Source: Paenibacillus oryzisoli
GTDB taxonomy: Bacteria > Bacillota > Bacilli > Paenibacillales > NBRC-103111
Direction of reading: 5' to 3'
DNA length: 64,000 nucleotides
NCBI RefSeq assembly: GCF_001653565.1
Contig: NZ_LYPB01000085.1
Location: 23,163 to 87,162 of the forward strand
Shown: positions 36,245-45,935 of the stretch, in pieces
How positions within the stretch are numbered: position 1 is the stretch's first letter
Layout: each line of letters begins with the position of its first letter
The notes under the pieces: model-generated
What the model saw: the letters and a program-made list of their open reading frames with translations, nothing else
Told to the model about the DNA's origin: nothing
Databases searched by the model: none
Translations under genes and position numbers: made by a program

Positions 36245-37135
36245 CTATGTGTTCGTTTGTAAAGCCCTTTCCTGAAAATAGGAGACTACAACTTCTCGAA
36301 ATTCCTGTGCGGCACGGGAAATGTATCGACTCTTGTGCCATACTAAAGCAATTTCCCGCACCAATGCATGATCTTCGATGTGGAGATAGGCAATCTGTTC
36401 TCGCGAGTTTCTTGCAGAGTTTGGTAAGAAGGCGATGCCAATCTCAGCTTCCACAAGGGCGCTCAATCTTGCAGGTTCATTTCCTTCATACACATACTTG
36501 GGTTCAAATCCGACCGAATGGCACACGTTGTCTACTAAATCGCGGGTACCATAGCCTTTCTTAACTCCAACAAACCATTCATTCTTAAGTTCGCTTAAGG
36601 AAACACTGCTTCTGCCTGCCAGTCGATGACCTATAGGAACAGCTATGAGGATCGGATCCTTGCACACAATTTCACAAACAATGTCTTCGCCTTCAACGGG
36701 GGGTGATGACAAGCAGAAATCGACTTCTCCTCGATGGAGAAGCGCCAGCATTTCCTGCGTAGACAGCATTTGAACATGAAATTGGAGATGCGGACGCTTC
36801 CGTCTGAACGCTCGAAGAATATTAGGCATGGCGCTTGCAGCGGTTACCGCCAATTCGAGCGCGCCATGTTCCGGACTCGCCAAGTCGCTAATCTCCTGCT
36901 TGCCTTGATCCAATTCAAACAAAGCCTTCTCTGCGCGCCGAAGGAATTTACCGCCGAATTCATTCAATCGCAGCTTCCTTCCGATTCGGTCGAAAAGTGG
37001 AACGCCTAGGTCGGCCTCTAAGCGTTGAATTGTTTTACTTAGTGAGGATTGAGTAACATGTAAGCTCTCTGCAGCCTCAGTCATATGTTCCAATCGAGCA
37101 ACCGTGATGAAATATTGCAATTGAAGTAGTTCCAT
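36245..37135 (-). CDS. LysR family transcriptional regulator
   Basis: A 296-residue regulator. The HTH fills residues 1-60 with MTEAAESLHVTQSSLSKTIQRLE; the remainder is the effector-binding fold with two alpha/beta lobes. GGGGGG precedes the ATG. It is divergent from the MFS transporter at 37253, a classic LysR arrangement, and a TTCATT-N10-AATGAA repeat lies in the gap. It likely controls itself and the exporter. The effector is unknown. Confidence 0.92.
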   Translation of the reverse strand: MELLQLQYFITVARLEHMTEAAESLHVTQSSLSKTIQRLEADLGVPLFDRIGRKLRLNEFGGKFLRRAEKALFELDQGKQEISDLASPEHGALELAVTAASAMPNILRAFRRKRPHLQFHVQMLSTQEMLALLHRGEVDFCLSSPPVEGEDIVCEIVCKDPILIAVPIGHRLAGRSSVSLSELKNEWFVGVKKGYGTRDLVDNVCHSVGFEPKYVYEGNEPARLSALVEAEIGIAFLPNSARNSREQIAYLHIEDHALVREIALVWHKSRYISRAAQEFREVVVSYFQERALQTNT

Positions 37136-37155
37136 AGCGTACCGCCCCCCTTCGA

Positions 37156-37177
37156 TTCATTCCTTCTAATCAATGAA
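37156..37177. promoter_or_regulatory. LysR-box candidate TTCATT-N10-AATGAA
   Basis: A perfect six-base inverted repeat with a ten-base centre, between the LysR gene and the divergent MFS gene. Size and place suit a LysR-type binding site. Confidence 0.4.
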
Positions 37178-37252
37178 ATCATACCATAGAAGTCATTGGA
37201 ATAAATAATGAAATTCAAGTACGATGACATCAGTACATAGGGGGTATCAGAC

Positions 37253-38647
37253 ATGCATATTCGAAACAAATGGTTATTAATTTCAGTCGGTTTAGGCGTA
37301 CTGCTGAATCCACTGAACTCTTCAATGATTGCTGTTGCAATCGCAAGAATGCAACAGGTATACCACCTTGCCTACACAGAGGTGTCTTGGGTTATTTTCG
37401 TATTCTACTTGGCGAGTGCTGTTGCACAACCTGTCATGGGAAAAGCTAGTGATTTATTCGGTCTCAAGAAAATATTTCTTGCTGGGCTCGTTATCGCCTT
37501 CATTGCTTCCTTATTAGCTCCACTTTCGCCGTACTTTGGGTTACTTCTTGTGTTTCGTATTCTGCAAGCGATAGGAACAAGTATGCTGGTTGCGGTAGGC
37601 ATGGCGATCGTGCGGATTCATATTACGGAAAAACAAGCGACTGCACTATCGGTTATGTCGATATTCCTATCCGGAGCTGCTGCACTTGGTCCTTTCATTG
37701 GCGGGATCTTGATTCACTGGTGGGATTGGCAGGCGATCTTCATCGTAAACATTCCTTTCATCGTGGCGAGCTATGTATTAGCATGGAGGTTCATCCCCAA
37801 TGTTCAACAGCCAACCTCTCTTACACGCCAATTATCCCTACGAAAATGGTTAGCATTAATCGATGCGCCCGGGATTCTACTTTTCACAGTGGGGCTGGTC
37901 GGACTGCTCGTTGGATTACTATCAAGCAAATCCTATGGACATCTCTCCATCAAGATTGTTATCGTCAGTCTGATTGGGCTTGTCTCATTGGGGGCCTTCG
38001 TACGGTATGAGTTAAAAACACAGACGCCCTTCATTCCCTTGCGAACATTTGCCAAATATCCTGCAATGACAAGGGTCAATATCGCCTACATGCTCGTTAA
38101 CACACTCTATTACTCACTCTTTTTCGGATTGCCGACTTACTTACAGACGGTACGTCATCTCAGCGAGTTCCACACGGGGCTTCTCATGCTAAGCCTGGGC
38201 TTATGTTCACTTGTCGTATCTCCTCTAGCTGGTCGATGGATAGATAAATCAGGACCTCAACCAGCCCTGCTGCTATCTGCAATTCTGATGACTCTTGGAT
38301 CTCTCTGGATCGTGACATGGCAGCCAACTTCTCCGATGATCAGTGTATGTTTGGCTTTAGCCGCGTTCGGGGTTAGCAATGGGTTGAACAATGTTGGCAT
38401 GCAAGCCGCGCTGTTCCAACACTCACCGAAAGACATCATTGGAGTAGCCTCTGGTTTATTTAATACTTCCAGATATCTGGGCACCATTCTCTCTTCCTTA
38501 TTGATTAGCATCGTCATGGGAGATACGTTCGACACAGGTGGTTTGCGAATACTTGGGATGATCCTCACAGTGATTGCCCTGTACTTAATATTTATGAATC
38601 GAAAACGCTCGCCATCTTCGCTCCCAAATACAGATCACTCCCACTAA
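37253..38647 (+). CDS. MFS transporter, drug-export (DHA2-like) type
   Basis: A 464-residue transporter with about 14 hydrophobic segments. Motif features are LNSSMIAVAIARMQQVY near helix 1, GKASDLFGLKKIFLAGL (motif A region) near 62-78, and GAAALGPFIGGILIHWWDWQAIFIVNIPF (motif C) near 141-170. Members export drugs or metabolites with protons. The ATG has GGGGG eight bases upstream. Controlled presumably by the divergent LysR protein. Confidence 0.92.
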   Translation: MHIRNKWLLISVGLGVLLNPLNSSMIAVAIARMQQVYHLAYTEVSWVIFVFYLASAVAQPVMGKASDLFGLKKIFLAGLVIAFIASLLAPLSPYFGLLLVFRILQAIGTSMLVAVGMAIVRIHITEKQATALSVMSIFLSGAAALGPFIGGILIHWWDWQAIFIVNIPFIVASYVLAWRFIPNVQQPTSLTRQLSLRKWLALIDAPGILLFTVGLVGLLVGLLSSKSYGHLSIKIVIVSLIGLVSLGAFVRYELKTQTPFIPLRTFAKYPAMTRVNIAYMLVNTLYYSLFFGLPTYLQTVRHLSEFHTGLLMLSLGLCSLVVSPLAGRWIDKSGPQPALLLSAILMTLGSLWIVTWQPTSPMISVCLALAAFGVSNGLNNVGMQAALFQHSPKDIIGVASGLFNTSRYLGTILSSLLISIVMGDTFDTGGLRILGMILTVIALYLIFMNRKRSPSSLPNTDHSH

Positions 38648-38654
38648 ACGCATG

Positions 38655-38685
38655 GTATATTTTGGGTGCTGCAAGGTGATAATTA
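38655..38685 (+). promoter_or_regulatory. Possible sigma-G type promoter of the germination operon
   Basis: GTATA at 38655-38659 and GATAATTA at 38678-38685, 18 bases apart, loosely resemble forespore (sigma-G) promoters. It lies between the MFS stop and the gerA-type gene, where a forespore promoter would be expected. Confidence 0.3.
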
Positions 38686-38757
38686 GTGAGAAACGTTTGC
38701 TTCTCATCTTATTCGGTTCATTTAAAAAGTGCCTTAGGGTTTACGGAGGGCTTGTTT

Positions 38758-40275
38758 ATGGAACTACAGTTAGACAGCATTAACTCTTCGGTAAGCATGA
38801 ACTTACACAAAATCCAACAAATCTTCACCCATAATGAGTCTTTCGTTATACGTAATTTCACAGGAGAAAACGGCACTTTACTCGCTTCTATTGTCTATTT
38901 AGATATTCTTATCGATGAAAAAAGTTTGAATCACCATATGATCCGTAAAATTAATGAAGACGTGCTTCACATGTCAGAATTTAGTTATGAATCCATGCAT
39001 GAAGCCATTTATTCACTAGGCAATATGCAGTCAATCTCACATATGGAACAAGCCGTTAGTTTGATGACTGATGCTGGTTTTGTCGTATTCATTGAAGGCC
39101 ACACTGAGGCTCTCGGAATGTTACTTCCAGGATATGAGACTCGCCCAATTGAAGAACCCAAAATCGAAATCAATGTTCGTGGTCCAAGAGAAAGCTTTAC
39201 TGAAGATCTTCATAAAAATTTGAGTATGGTGTACAGGAAACTAAAAACATCAGACTTGAAATCAAAATCGTATGTTATGGGGCAGAAAAGCAATACCAAA
39301 GTCATGCTTTTATATCTTGAAAGCCAAGTTAATCTAGAGCAACTTCATGCTTTACAGCATAAACTTGACTCCATTCAATTGGACTTTGTAATTGCTAACA
39401 CGCAAATTGAGGAGTTGATTCAGGGGAGTACGTTTTCCCCCTTTCCTCAGTTGCTCACAACAGAAAGACCAGACAGAGTGGCTACAGCCCTAACTAGGGG
39501 AAAAATAGCAATCGTAACGGATGGCACACCAATTGCTTTAATTACCCCGACCACTTTTTTTGAAATGCTTCACCCTAGCGAAGATCTTTATGAGCGGTTC
39601 TATTTCGCAAACTTTTTGCGGATTATTCGGTTAATCAGTCTGTTCCTATCTTTGTTCGGACCTTCCCTATATATTGCCTTGACAACCTTTCATCTCGAGA
39701 TGATTCCTACTCCATTAATGATGACTTTTATATCCTCAAAAGCAGGTATCCCATTCCCGACATTTGTGGAAGCACTCCTCATGGAAACATCATTCGAGCT
39801 TCTGCGAGAAGCCAGCCTTCGTCTTCCCCGAGCAGTTGGTCAATCCGTTAGTATTGTCGGTGCGCTTATCATTGGAGAGGCCGCTGTTCAGTCTGGCATC
39901 GTATCCCGCCCCATGGTAATTGTCGTTGCAATGACAGGAATTGCCTCTTTTGCTATTCCATCTTTTAGCACAGCTATCGCTATACGTATGCTTCGCTTCC
40001 CACTTATGCTTTTTGCGGCATACTGCGGCGTGTTTGGACTCTCGTTGTCCTTGTTCATACTTATCTTACATTTATGCTCTATTCAAACATTCGGTATCCC
40101 TTTTTTAGCAGTATCCAATACGGGCAGCAGCTTTAAAAACAATGTGATGAAGTACATACTCCTTCCCGTAAAATACAGACCCCATACAAATGTTCATACA
40201 AACAGGACAGGTGCTTCTCACAATAATGAAGGACTATCTAGTGACAAGATTGAGGAGAATTATGAAAAGGACTAA
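38758..40275 (+). CDS. Spore germination receptor A subunit (GerA family)
   Basis: The A subunit of a GerA-type germinant receptor, 505 residues from ATG 38758, which has GGAGGG seven bases upstream. The soluble N-terminal domain includes VRGPRESFTEDLHKNLSMVYRKLK near 136-160; the C-terminal membrane part contains PTPLMMTFISSKAGIPFP and EASLRLPRAVGQSVSIVGALIIGEAAVQSGIVSR, both family hallmarks. It sits in the spore inner membrane and, with the B and C subunits, detects germinants. First gene of a four-gene operon. Confidence 0.95.
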   Translation: MELQLDSINSSVSMNLHKIQQIFTHNESFVIRNFTGENGTLLASIVYLDILIDEKSLNHHMIRKINEDVLHMSEFSYESMHEAIYSLGNMQSISHMEQAVSLMTDAGFVVFIEGHTEALGMLLPGYETRPIEEPKIEINVRGPRESFTEDLHKNLSMVYRKLKTSDLKSKSYVMGQKSNTKVMLLYLESQVNLEQLHALQHKLDSIQLDFVIANTQIEELIQGSTFSPFPQLLTTERPDRVATALTRGKIAIVTDGTPIALITPTTFFEMLHPSEDLYERFYFANFLRIIRLISLFLSLFGPSLYIALTTFHLEMIPTPLMMTFISSKAGIPFPTFVEALLMETSFELLREASLRLPRAVGQSVSIVGALIIGEAAVQSGIVSRPMVIVVAMTGIASFAIPSFSTAIAIRMLRFPLMLFAAYCGVFGLSLSLFILILHLCSIQTFGIPFLAVSNTGSSFKNNVMKYILLPVKYRPHTNVHTNRTGASHNNEGLSSDKIEENYEKD

Positions 40276-41419
40276 GTTATATTTCATTTTATGTTCTATA
40301 ACCCTATTATTAACGGGATGTGTACAGGATAGAACAGAAATTAGCGATATAGCTTTAGTTACAGCAACAGGCATCGATTATGACCTTGAGAAAAATAAGT
40401 ATGTATTTACTTCATATTGTTTGCTTCCAGCAGCAAAAAGCACCGATAAAGTTGGAGGGTTATCTGAGTGGGTAGTCAGTGCAACCGGCAGCTCTGTTTT
40501 GGATTCTGCTAGGAATCTACGAAGCCACGCAGGCAAAACATTAATCTGGCAACACAATAAATTTATTCTCATTGGAGAAAATGCCGCTCGTCATTCTTTG
40601 TATGAAATTTTGGATTTCATAACAAGGAATCGGCAGGTTAGGCTTACCAGTTATCTTTTTATCAACGATGGCGAGGCTGCAAGCATTCTGAACATGAAAT
40701 CTGAAACTGGAGATTTACTTTTCAACGACTTGCTGGGTAAAATTCGAAATGAAAAGGAATGGGGAAAAAGTATTAATCAGATTATACAAGATGTTGCTAA
40801 TTGGAGCATTAATCCGTACAGAGGCTATGTTGTCGGCAGATTGAGTATATCGAAACAAAGTAATACTACTAGAGAAGTGCTGTTCTTAAACGGTGGTGCT
40901 GTAATTAATAAACATCGAATGTCGGATTGGTTGAAGGGTACAGATGTGCTGGTTGTTCATTTATTGGGAGGAAAAAGAAATTGGAATAACCAAATGTTTA
41001 CTGAAACAATACCTTATCAATCCAATAAAGTCACATTATTTTTCAAAGTAAAAAATCAGGTCATTCAAAGTAAATTTATTGAGGGTAAACCCTCCTTAGA
41101 TATTTATATACAATTGACTTCTACCATAGGAGAAATAACGGGACCGCTGCCTTTTAATAATCCAGATACAATCAACCAACTTGAGCAAGAGGCGTCCAAG
41201 CATTTGGAGAAATTAATCCAGAAGAGCGTGAATCATCTCCAAAAGGATTTGAAAGTAGACGTTTTAGGCTTCTCCGAAAGATTAAAGCAACATCATCCGC
41301 ATGAATGGAATCTGATAAAAAATAACTGGAATGATGTTTATCCAACGATGCCAATTCAAAGCCATGCCCATGTTGAAATTGAGAAAATAGGATTGATTCA
41401 AAATTTAGGAGAAAATTGA
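40262..41419 (+). CDS. Ger(x)C family spore germination lipoprotein
   Basis: The C subunit of the receptor, 385 residues from ATG 40262 (AGGAG upstream; overlaps the A gene by 14 bases). Signal peptide with lipobox LLLTGC, Cys at 20. The mature part begins DRTEISDIALVTATGIDYD, typical of Ger(x)C, and ends with the helical domain having HLEKLIQKSVNHLQKDLKVDVLGFSERLKQHHPHEWNLI-like pattern. Anchored on the outer face of the spore inner membrane. Confidence 0.95.
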   Translation: MKRTKLYFILCSITLLLTGCVQDRTEISDIALVTATGIDYDLEKNKYVFTSYCLLPAAKSTDKVGGLSEWVVSATGSSVLDSARNLRSHAGKTLIWQHNKFILIGENAARHSLYEILDFITRNRQVRLTSYLFINDGEAASILNMKSETGDLLFNDLLGKIRNEKEWGKSINQIIQDVANWSINPYRGYVVGRLSISKQSNTTREVLFLNGGAVINKHRMSDWLKGTDVLVVHLLGGKRNWNNQMFTETIPYQSNKVTLFFKVKNQVIQSKFIEGKPSLDIYIQLTSTIGEITGPLPFNNPDTINQLEQEASKHLEKLIQKSVNHLQKDLKVDVLGFSERLKQHHPHEWNLIKNNWNDVYPTMPIQSHAHVEIEKIGLIQNLGEN

Positions 41420-41420
41420 T

Positions 41421-41666
41421 ATGTTGAATAGTATCATCTTTCTACTGTCTGCCTGTTATGGTATCCAACAATTCCTACATTTAAGGAAGAAAAAGAATAA
41501 CCTCGATGCTATAGTAATGCTTCTACTCACAGCAGTTATTATGGGCTACTGTATGCCGTTTGGAGACTACACCCTGCCAACAGTAGAGTCTTTCTATACC
41601 AAATTGTATAAATCGGTCTCGGATTATATGCTAGAACAATTAAAAGTAAATAAGGAGTATTCATGA
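41421..41666 (+). CDS. Small two-helix germination-operon protein (GerD-subunit-like)
   Basis: An 81-residue membrane protein between the C and B genes. A first helix at about 2-18 and a second at 28-46, then an amphipathic tail. The start follows AGGAG by nine bases, two bases after the C stop, and the end overlaps the B gene as ATGA. Small two-helix D-type proteins in gerA operons are known to modulate receptor sensitivity; assignment here is by position and topology. Confidence 0.7.
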   Translation: MLNSIIFLLSACYGIQQFLHLRKKKNNLDAIVMLLLTAVIMGYCMPFGDYTLPTVESFYTKLYKSVSDYMLEQLKVNKEYS

Positions 41667-42748
41667 AGTCCAATAAAATAACTTATATCCAGTTTGGTTT
41701 TTTATTGTTCAGCTATTTGTCAGGCTTCTCCACTTTATTTTTAAACGAAGTTAAATTGTTAAAACAAGATGTTTGGATTGCCTATCTCTTAGGGACTGTC
41801 ATTGCGGTTAGCATGATTAGGCTGATGTGCTATATTCAGAAACAGTATCCTTCCTTAAAAATGGTTGAAATTTTTGATAAGTTAGTAGGTTCCAAACTTG
41901 CCAAATTATTTATCTGTATTTATCTGCTCTACATTCTTGAAATTCAAGGCGCTGCTTGTCGAGCCCTATCATTCTTTTATACGACGGTTGTTCTTCCAAG
42001 CTTGCCTTCTAACCAAATCATCCTTTTTATCGTCTTATGCACGACTTATGCTACATTCCTTGGTCTGAGTACTATCGTTCGGTCCTCCCAAGTGATTCTC
42101 CCCTTCTTCATAATGGGAATCGGAATCATATGTTTCTTTATTCTAAGAGAAATGGATACGAATCCACTACTTCCCCAATTTCAGCATGGATTATCAGAAG
42201 TCATTTATGGCGGGTGGCTTTCCTTCTATTTTCCGTTCGGAAAATCTATCGTGTTTTGTTTTATCCTATATCGCGTGAAAAATTTGGATAGGATATTCAC
42301 AAGCAGCTTGTGTGCGTTAGTTCTCTCATTCTTCTATTTATTGCTAGCCTCTTATTTAACATTAGGAGCGCTCGGCATAGATTTGGCAGGGACAATTATG
42401 TTTCCCTTTTTCTCTGTTATTCAAATGGTGAAATTCGGGGAATATTTAGAAAGAATAGAAATTATGATAATTGGGATTTGGACCATCTTTACATTATTCG
42501 AAATTGTCGTTCTCCAACATATTTTCATCAAATTGATTGCTCATATGTTACATCTCAAAAACTCGCGAAATTTTATTCTCCCCGTTGGGCTTCTATTTTT
42601 CGCTGTGTCTCAGAATAGCTTTATCCGTTTAAGTGACCTTTCTATTTATAACACAACCATTGCGCCTGTTTCTTCCTTACTTCCGACTGCGATTATTCCC
42701 ATCCTATTCGTTTTTTTGACTTGGATGAGAAAGCGCAAGCCCCAATAA
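41663..42748 (+). CDS. GerB family spore germination permease
   Basis: The B subunit, 361 residues, with about ten membrane helices of the amino acid-polyamine transporter type that binds the germinant. Features include FSYLSGFSTLFLNEVKLLKQDVWIAYLLG and PLLPQFQHG near 168-176, typical of GerB proteins. Its ATG overlaps the small gene stop. Last gene of the operon, followed by a terminator. Confidence 0.93.
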   Translation: MKSNKITYIQFGFLLFSYLSGFSTLFLNEVKLLKQDVWIAYLLGTVIAVSMIRLMCYIQKQYPSLKMVEIFDKLVGSKLAKLFICIYLLYILEIQGAACRALSFFYTTVVLPSLPSNQIILFIVLCTTYATFLGLSTIVRSSQVILPFFIMGIGIICFFILREMDTNPLLPQFQHGLSEVIYGGWLSFYFPFGKSIVFCFILYRVKNLDRIFTSSLCALVLSFFYLLLASYLTLGALGIDLAGTIMFPFFSVIQMVKFGEYLERIEIMIIGIWTIFTLFEIVVLQHIFIKLIAHMLHLKNSRNFILPVGLLFFAVSQNSFIRLSDLSIYNTTIAPVSSLLPTAIIPILFVFLTWMRKRKPQ

Positions 42749-42842
42749 ACGGCTACGCCGTCCTTTGAATGACAGGAGCGTTTATCTAGAAATTCAGCAT
42801 AATTTTATTAGTGAGAAGCATAGTGCAGGACTCGTTCATATA

Positions 42843-42886
42843 GAAATTGCCCGCTATGTCGTTACACATAGCAGGCAAGGCTTTTC
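42843..42886. terminator. Bidirectional terminator between ger operon and rhamnosidase
   Basis: Stem TTGCC-GCTATGT / ACATAGC-GGCAA, with one mismatch and a CGTTAC loop. On the plus strand GGCTTTTCT follows; on the minus strand ATTTCT follows. It serves the convergent ger operon and GH78 gene. Confidence 0.82.
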
Positions 42887-42887
42887 T

Positions 42888-45803
42888 CTATTCTAGAAGC
42901 TGCAGTTTCAATTCTGTCACATTGCCCGTATAGCCTTCAGGGATGCGTACTTGAACAGAAACACTTGCTGGATAACTGACGGAAAGTTCCATCGTTTTGC
43001 TGCTTTCATTCACCGTCCAAGATACATCGATTCGTCCCCCAGCAGGATGAGGAACACTCCCTCTCGCCCATGACACGCCGCTTGGTACTGGTGCAACTTC
43101 AACCTCTGTCCAACCTGGTGCAAGGCTTCTCACACCCAACACTTCCCTGCCTAAGAAATAGGCCGGAGCGGAAGACCAAGCATGACAATGACTGCGCGTA
43201 AGCATGTTCGGATTCGCACGATTCTCGAAGAAATTCGGATACTGTTCCCAACAGGTTGTTGCCCCATTGCGAATCATCATTCCATAGTTATGGCGAATAT
43301 CCGCGAGCACATGATCCACTTTCCCCAATTTCGCAAGTGCTTCATAATAGAAGAACGACATGAATGGAGAGCCAATTTGCACAAAATGTGCCGGTGGATT
43401 CACCAGGTAGCTGTCAATCTGCTCTTTCCGCTCACCTTTCGCAACACCAGTCAAGGAGGCAACAACCTGCGTTTGCATACTCAGCACGCTTGAGCGTCTG
43501 CCATCCGCATGGATGCAATCGATATACGCCAATGCCTCCTTATTCCACAAATGATGATTGATGGCGGTCTCTAGTTGCACTGCCGCATCTTCGAATCTGG
43601 CAACTCCCTGCTGATCGCCCGAGATTAGCGCCATGCGTGCGCCAACTCTTAATGTATGCACCAGAAACATATTCTGATGCGTGACGATGCCGTCATTCGG
43701 CTGATCAATCGGCGACCAGTCCAGTAAATTCCATCCTGTGATAGCAAAGAGACCCTGCTCATTAATGTTCATCAAATAATGTTGGAGTGTAAATCGGATA
43801 TGTTCGTACATCTCCGTAGCAAATGCTTCATCCGCCGTCTGATCGTAGTACTCTGCACAAGCAATCGCCCAGAAAAACGTCCAGTTAGGGATGACACTGC
43901 TCCAGCCGCTAGGCACTTGATCTGCGAATAACGGGGTTTGGTGCTTAGAACCCGGAACAAGCCTTAAGCAGCGCTTAATAATATCTTCTACGCCGTATAC
44001 ATAGTTGCTTACCAGCGCTTCATTACGACTATCTCCCACCCAGAATACCTGCTCGAACGCGGGACAATCTACGAAAGTGTCCTCCATACAAACCTTCGTT
44101 GTGTGGCGGGATATTTCCCAAATGTCATTCAAGAGTTCGTCGGAACACGTGAACTGCCCGACTTCTGCAACAGGATAGTTACTCTGAATCATGGTGACAT
44201 TGTAGAGTTTGATCGGCCGCTTAGCTCCACGTACAGTCATGGAAACATAGCGGAAACCTCGCCGAATCGGTGTTTCATAACGTTGTCTCCCCGCCTTGCA
44301 CACATAACGGAGTGTATGATCAAGCCCAAACATGTCCTGTCTGTACTCACCTGACATATACTCGAAGCCATACCAGTCTAGAATATCGCCTTCATTAGCA
44401 TCCACCTCGAAGGCCAAGTAGCCCGAGTACTCTTTCCCTAGGTCGAACAGTACCTCTGTATCATATCCTTCAAATACAGGCACATTAGCCCCTTCCGCGT
44501 TTGGAATAATGGCATTTTGCAGCTGGGGAGGGACTGCGTATCGAATGTTTTCTTTTCTCCATACACTTAATGCAAATACATCTGCCTCAGATACATACTT
44601 CGGATTTACAGGTTGGATCCAATCCTTATATGCGCTTAAATCTTCAATGCTTCTCACATTGTCGTGCAACGAGTGGTAGGCTGGATGCTCCCTCTCCAAG
44701 GCACGAACACGTTGGTGATCGATTAGCTCAACGGCATCGAAAGGTCCAATTCTTAACCACGCTGATTCCGCAAGTTCTCGGTAATGTGCTGGCGACTCAA
44801 AGGAAACAACGAGATCTTCCTCTGCATATAGGCCTATCTGTAATTTGCCTGTATGTATTGCGCTTGACACATCAATCAGGAGCAAATTCTCTCCAGCCTG
44901 AAGCTCAACATCCACATACCGTTCTGGTGCTGAACCGTAAATTCGATGCTCCTCGATCCACTCACCATTTACTGATAGGGCTTGTAAACACTCTCTGTCT
45001 TGGAAGAATCCAATCGTCGCTTTCCCAGCTTTGCTGGACACAAGCGATGATGCTGCATATCCGAGGAATTGAATACGATTCGCGTGAACCTCACTTCCGT
45101 CAATCCAACCGTTTCGGATGTCTAACGTCGCTGTGACTTGGAATGTCTTGATCTTGGCGAGTGATTCTACACGAACCGGTGTGATTATTTCTTCCGTCAG
45201 GAGTGGGATATCCCGCGGTTTGACCACCGTCCATGGTGCCATACCAACCGGGCCAAGGACAACTGCTTGCAGCCAATTCACCGGATTATAATTCCTCTGC
45301 ATCCATGACGAATCCCAGAGACTCGCATCTATATATTCGGCAAAACCATGCTGACATGACGCTCTCGAAGCACGTGGATGATGTCCCTCATGCTCTGATG
45401 TTAACCACGTCGCATCCGTTGCTGCGAGCACTTGTCCCTCGGAATCGTTCACTTCCGCTAACAAGCCGCCACGCCCCCTTACATAGTAAAAGGTGGATAC
45501 CCCGAAATGCATGACGAGAACAGCTACCGTGTTCATTTCGCCTGGCTTAAGCAGATGGCCGATTTCATACGTATCGTAGGCTAATTCAAATGGCCAAGAC
45601 CGAACTGGTCCTCTCCCTACCTGGGTGCCATTAACAGTGAGAACATATCTCGAATCCGCTGTAATTCTTAGCGAAGCAGTCGGATTACTTATCCCCTCGC
45701 CATGGGGAACCTCGAACGATTTGCGAAAACATCTCCACGCATTCCGCGGACTTTCTTCCCCTTCTCCCCAAATCCATTGGGCTTGCCAATTGCTCATTGT
45801 CAT
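42888..45803 (-). CDS. Alpha-L-rhamnosidase, GH78
   Basis: A 971-residue glycosidase without signal peptide, so probably cytosolic. N-terminal beta domains (WQAQWIWGEGE..., RITADSRYVLTVNGTQVGRGP) precede the (alpha/alpha)6 catalytic part. The family acid motif reads DCPAFEQVFWVGDSRNEAL with E584 as the candidate acid, and TTCWEQYP and SHCHAWSSAPAYFL are visible nearer the C-terminus. The ATG has GGAGG eight bases upstream. Divergent from an AraC regulator. It removes terminal rhamnose from imported oligosaccharides, a known job of the family. Confidence 0.92.
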   Translation of the reverse strand: MTMSNWQAQWIWGEGEESPRNAWRCFRKSFEVPHGEGISNPTASLRITADSRYVLTVNGTQVGRGPVRSWPFELAYDTYEIGHLLKPGEMNTVAVLVMHFGVSTFYYVRGRGGLLAEVNDSEGQVLAATDATWLTSEHEGHHPRASRASCQHGFAEYIDASLWDSSWMQRNYNPVNWLQAVVLGPVGMAPWTVVKPRDIPLLTEEIITPVRVESLAKIKTFQVTATLDIRNGWIDGSEVHANRIQFLGYAASSLVSSKAGKATIGFFQDRECLQALSVNGEWIEEHRIYGSAPERYVDVELQAGENLLLIDVSSAIHTGKLQIGLYAEEDLVVSFESPAHYRELAESAWLRIGPFDAVELIDHQRVRALEREHPAYHSLHDNVRSIEDLSAYKDWIQPVNPKYVSEADVFALSVWRKENIRYAVPPQLQNAIIPNAEGANVPVFEGYDTEVLFDLGKEYSGYLAFEVDANEGDILDWYGFEYMSGEYRQDMFGLDHTLRYVCKAGRQRYETPIRRGFRYVSMTVRGAKRPIKLYNVTMIQSNYPVAEVGQFTCSDELLNDIWEISRHTTKVCMEDTFVDCPAFEQVFWVGDSRNEALVSNYVYGVEDIIKRCLRLVPGSKHQTPLFADQVPSGWSSVIPNWTFFWAIACAEYYDQTADEAFATEMYEHIRFTLQHYLMNINEQGLFAITGWNLLDWSPIDQPNDGIVTHQNMFLVHTLRVGARMALISGDQQGVARFEDAAVQLETAINHHLWNKEALAYIDCIHADGRRSSVLSMQTQVVASLTGVAKGERKEQIDSYLVNPPAHFVQIGSPFMSFFYYEALAKLGKVDHVLADIRHNYGMMIRNGATTCWEQYPNFFENRANPNMLTRSHCHAWSSAPAYFLGREVLGVRSLAPGWTEVEVAPVPSGVSWARGSVPHPAGGRIDVSWTVNESSKTMELSVSYPASVSVQVRIPEGYTGNVTELKLQLLE

Positions 45804-45935
45804 CGCGTTAGCCTCCTACTTAGCATTCCTATCTCTTCTTTCATTATAAAAAAAGAATCCCCTAAAGTTATTGGTTGATTACGACATTCGCTAGGTATAT
45901 GATGACATTATCCTAAACCAATTAAGGGAGTTCCT

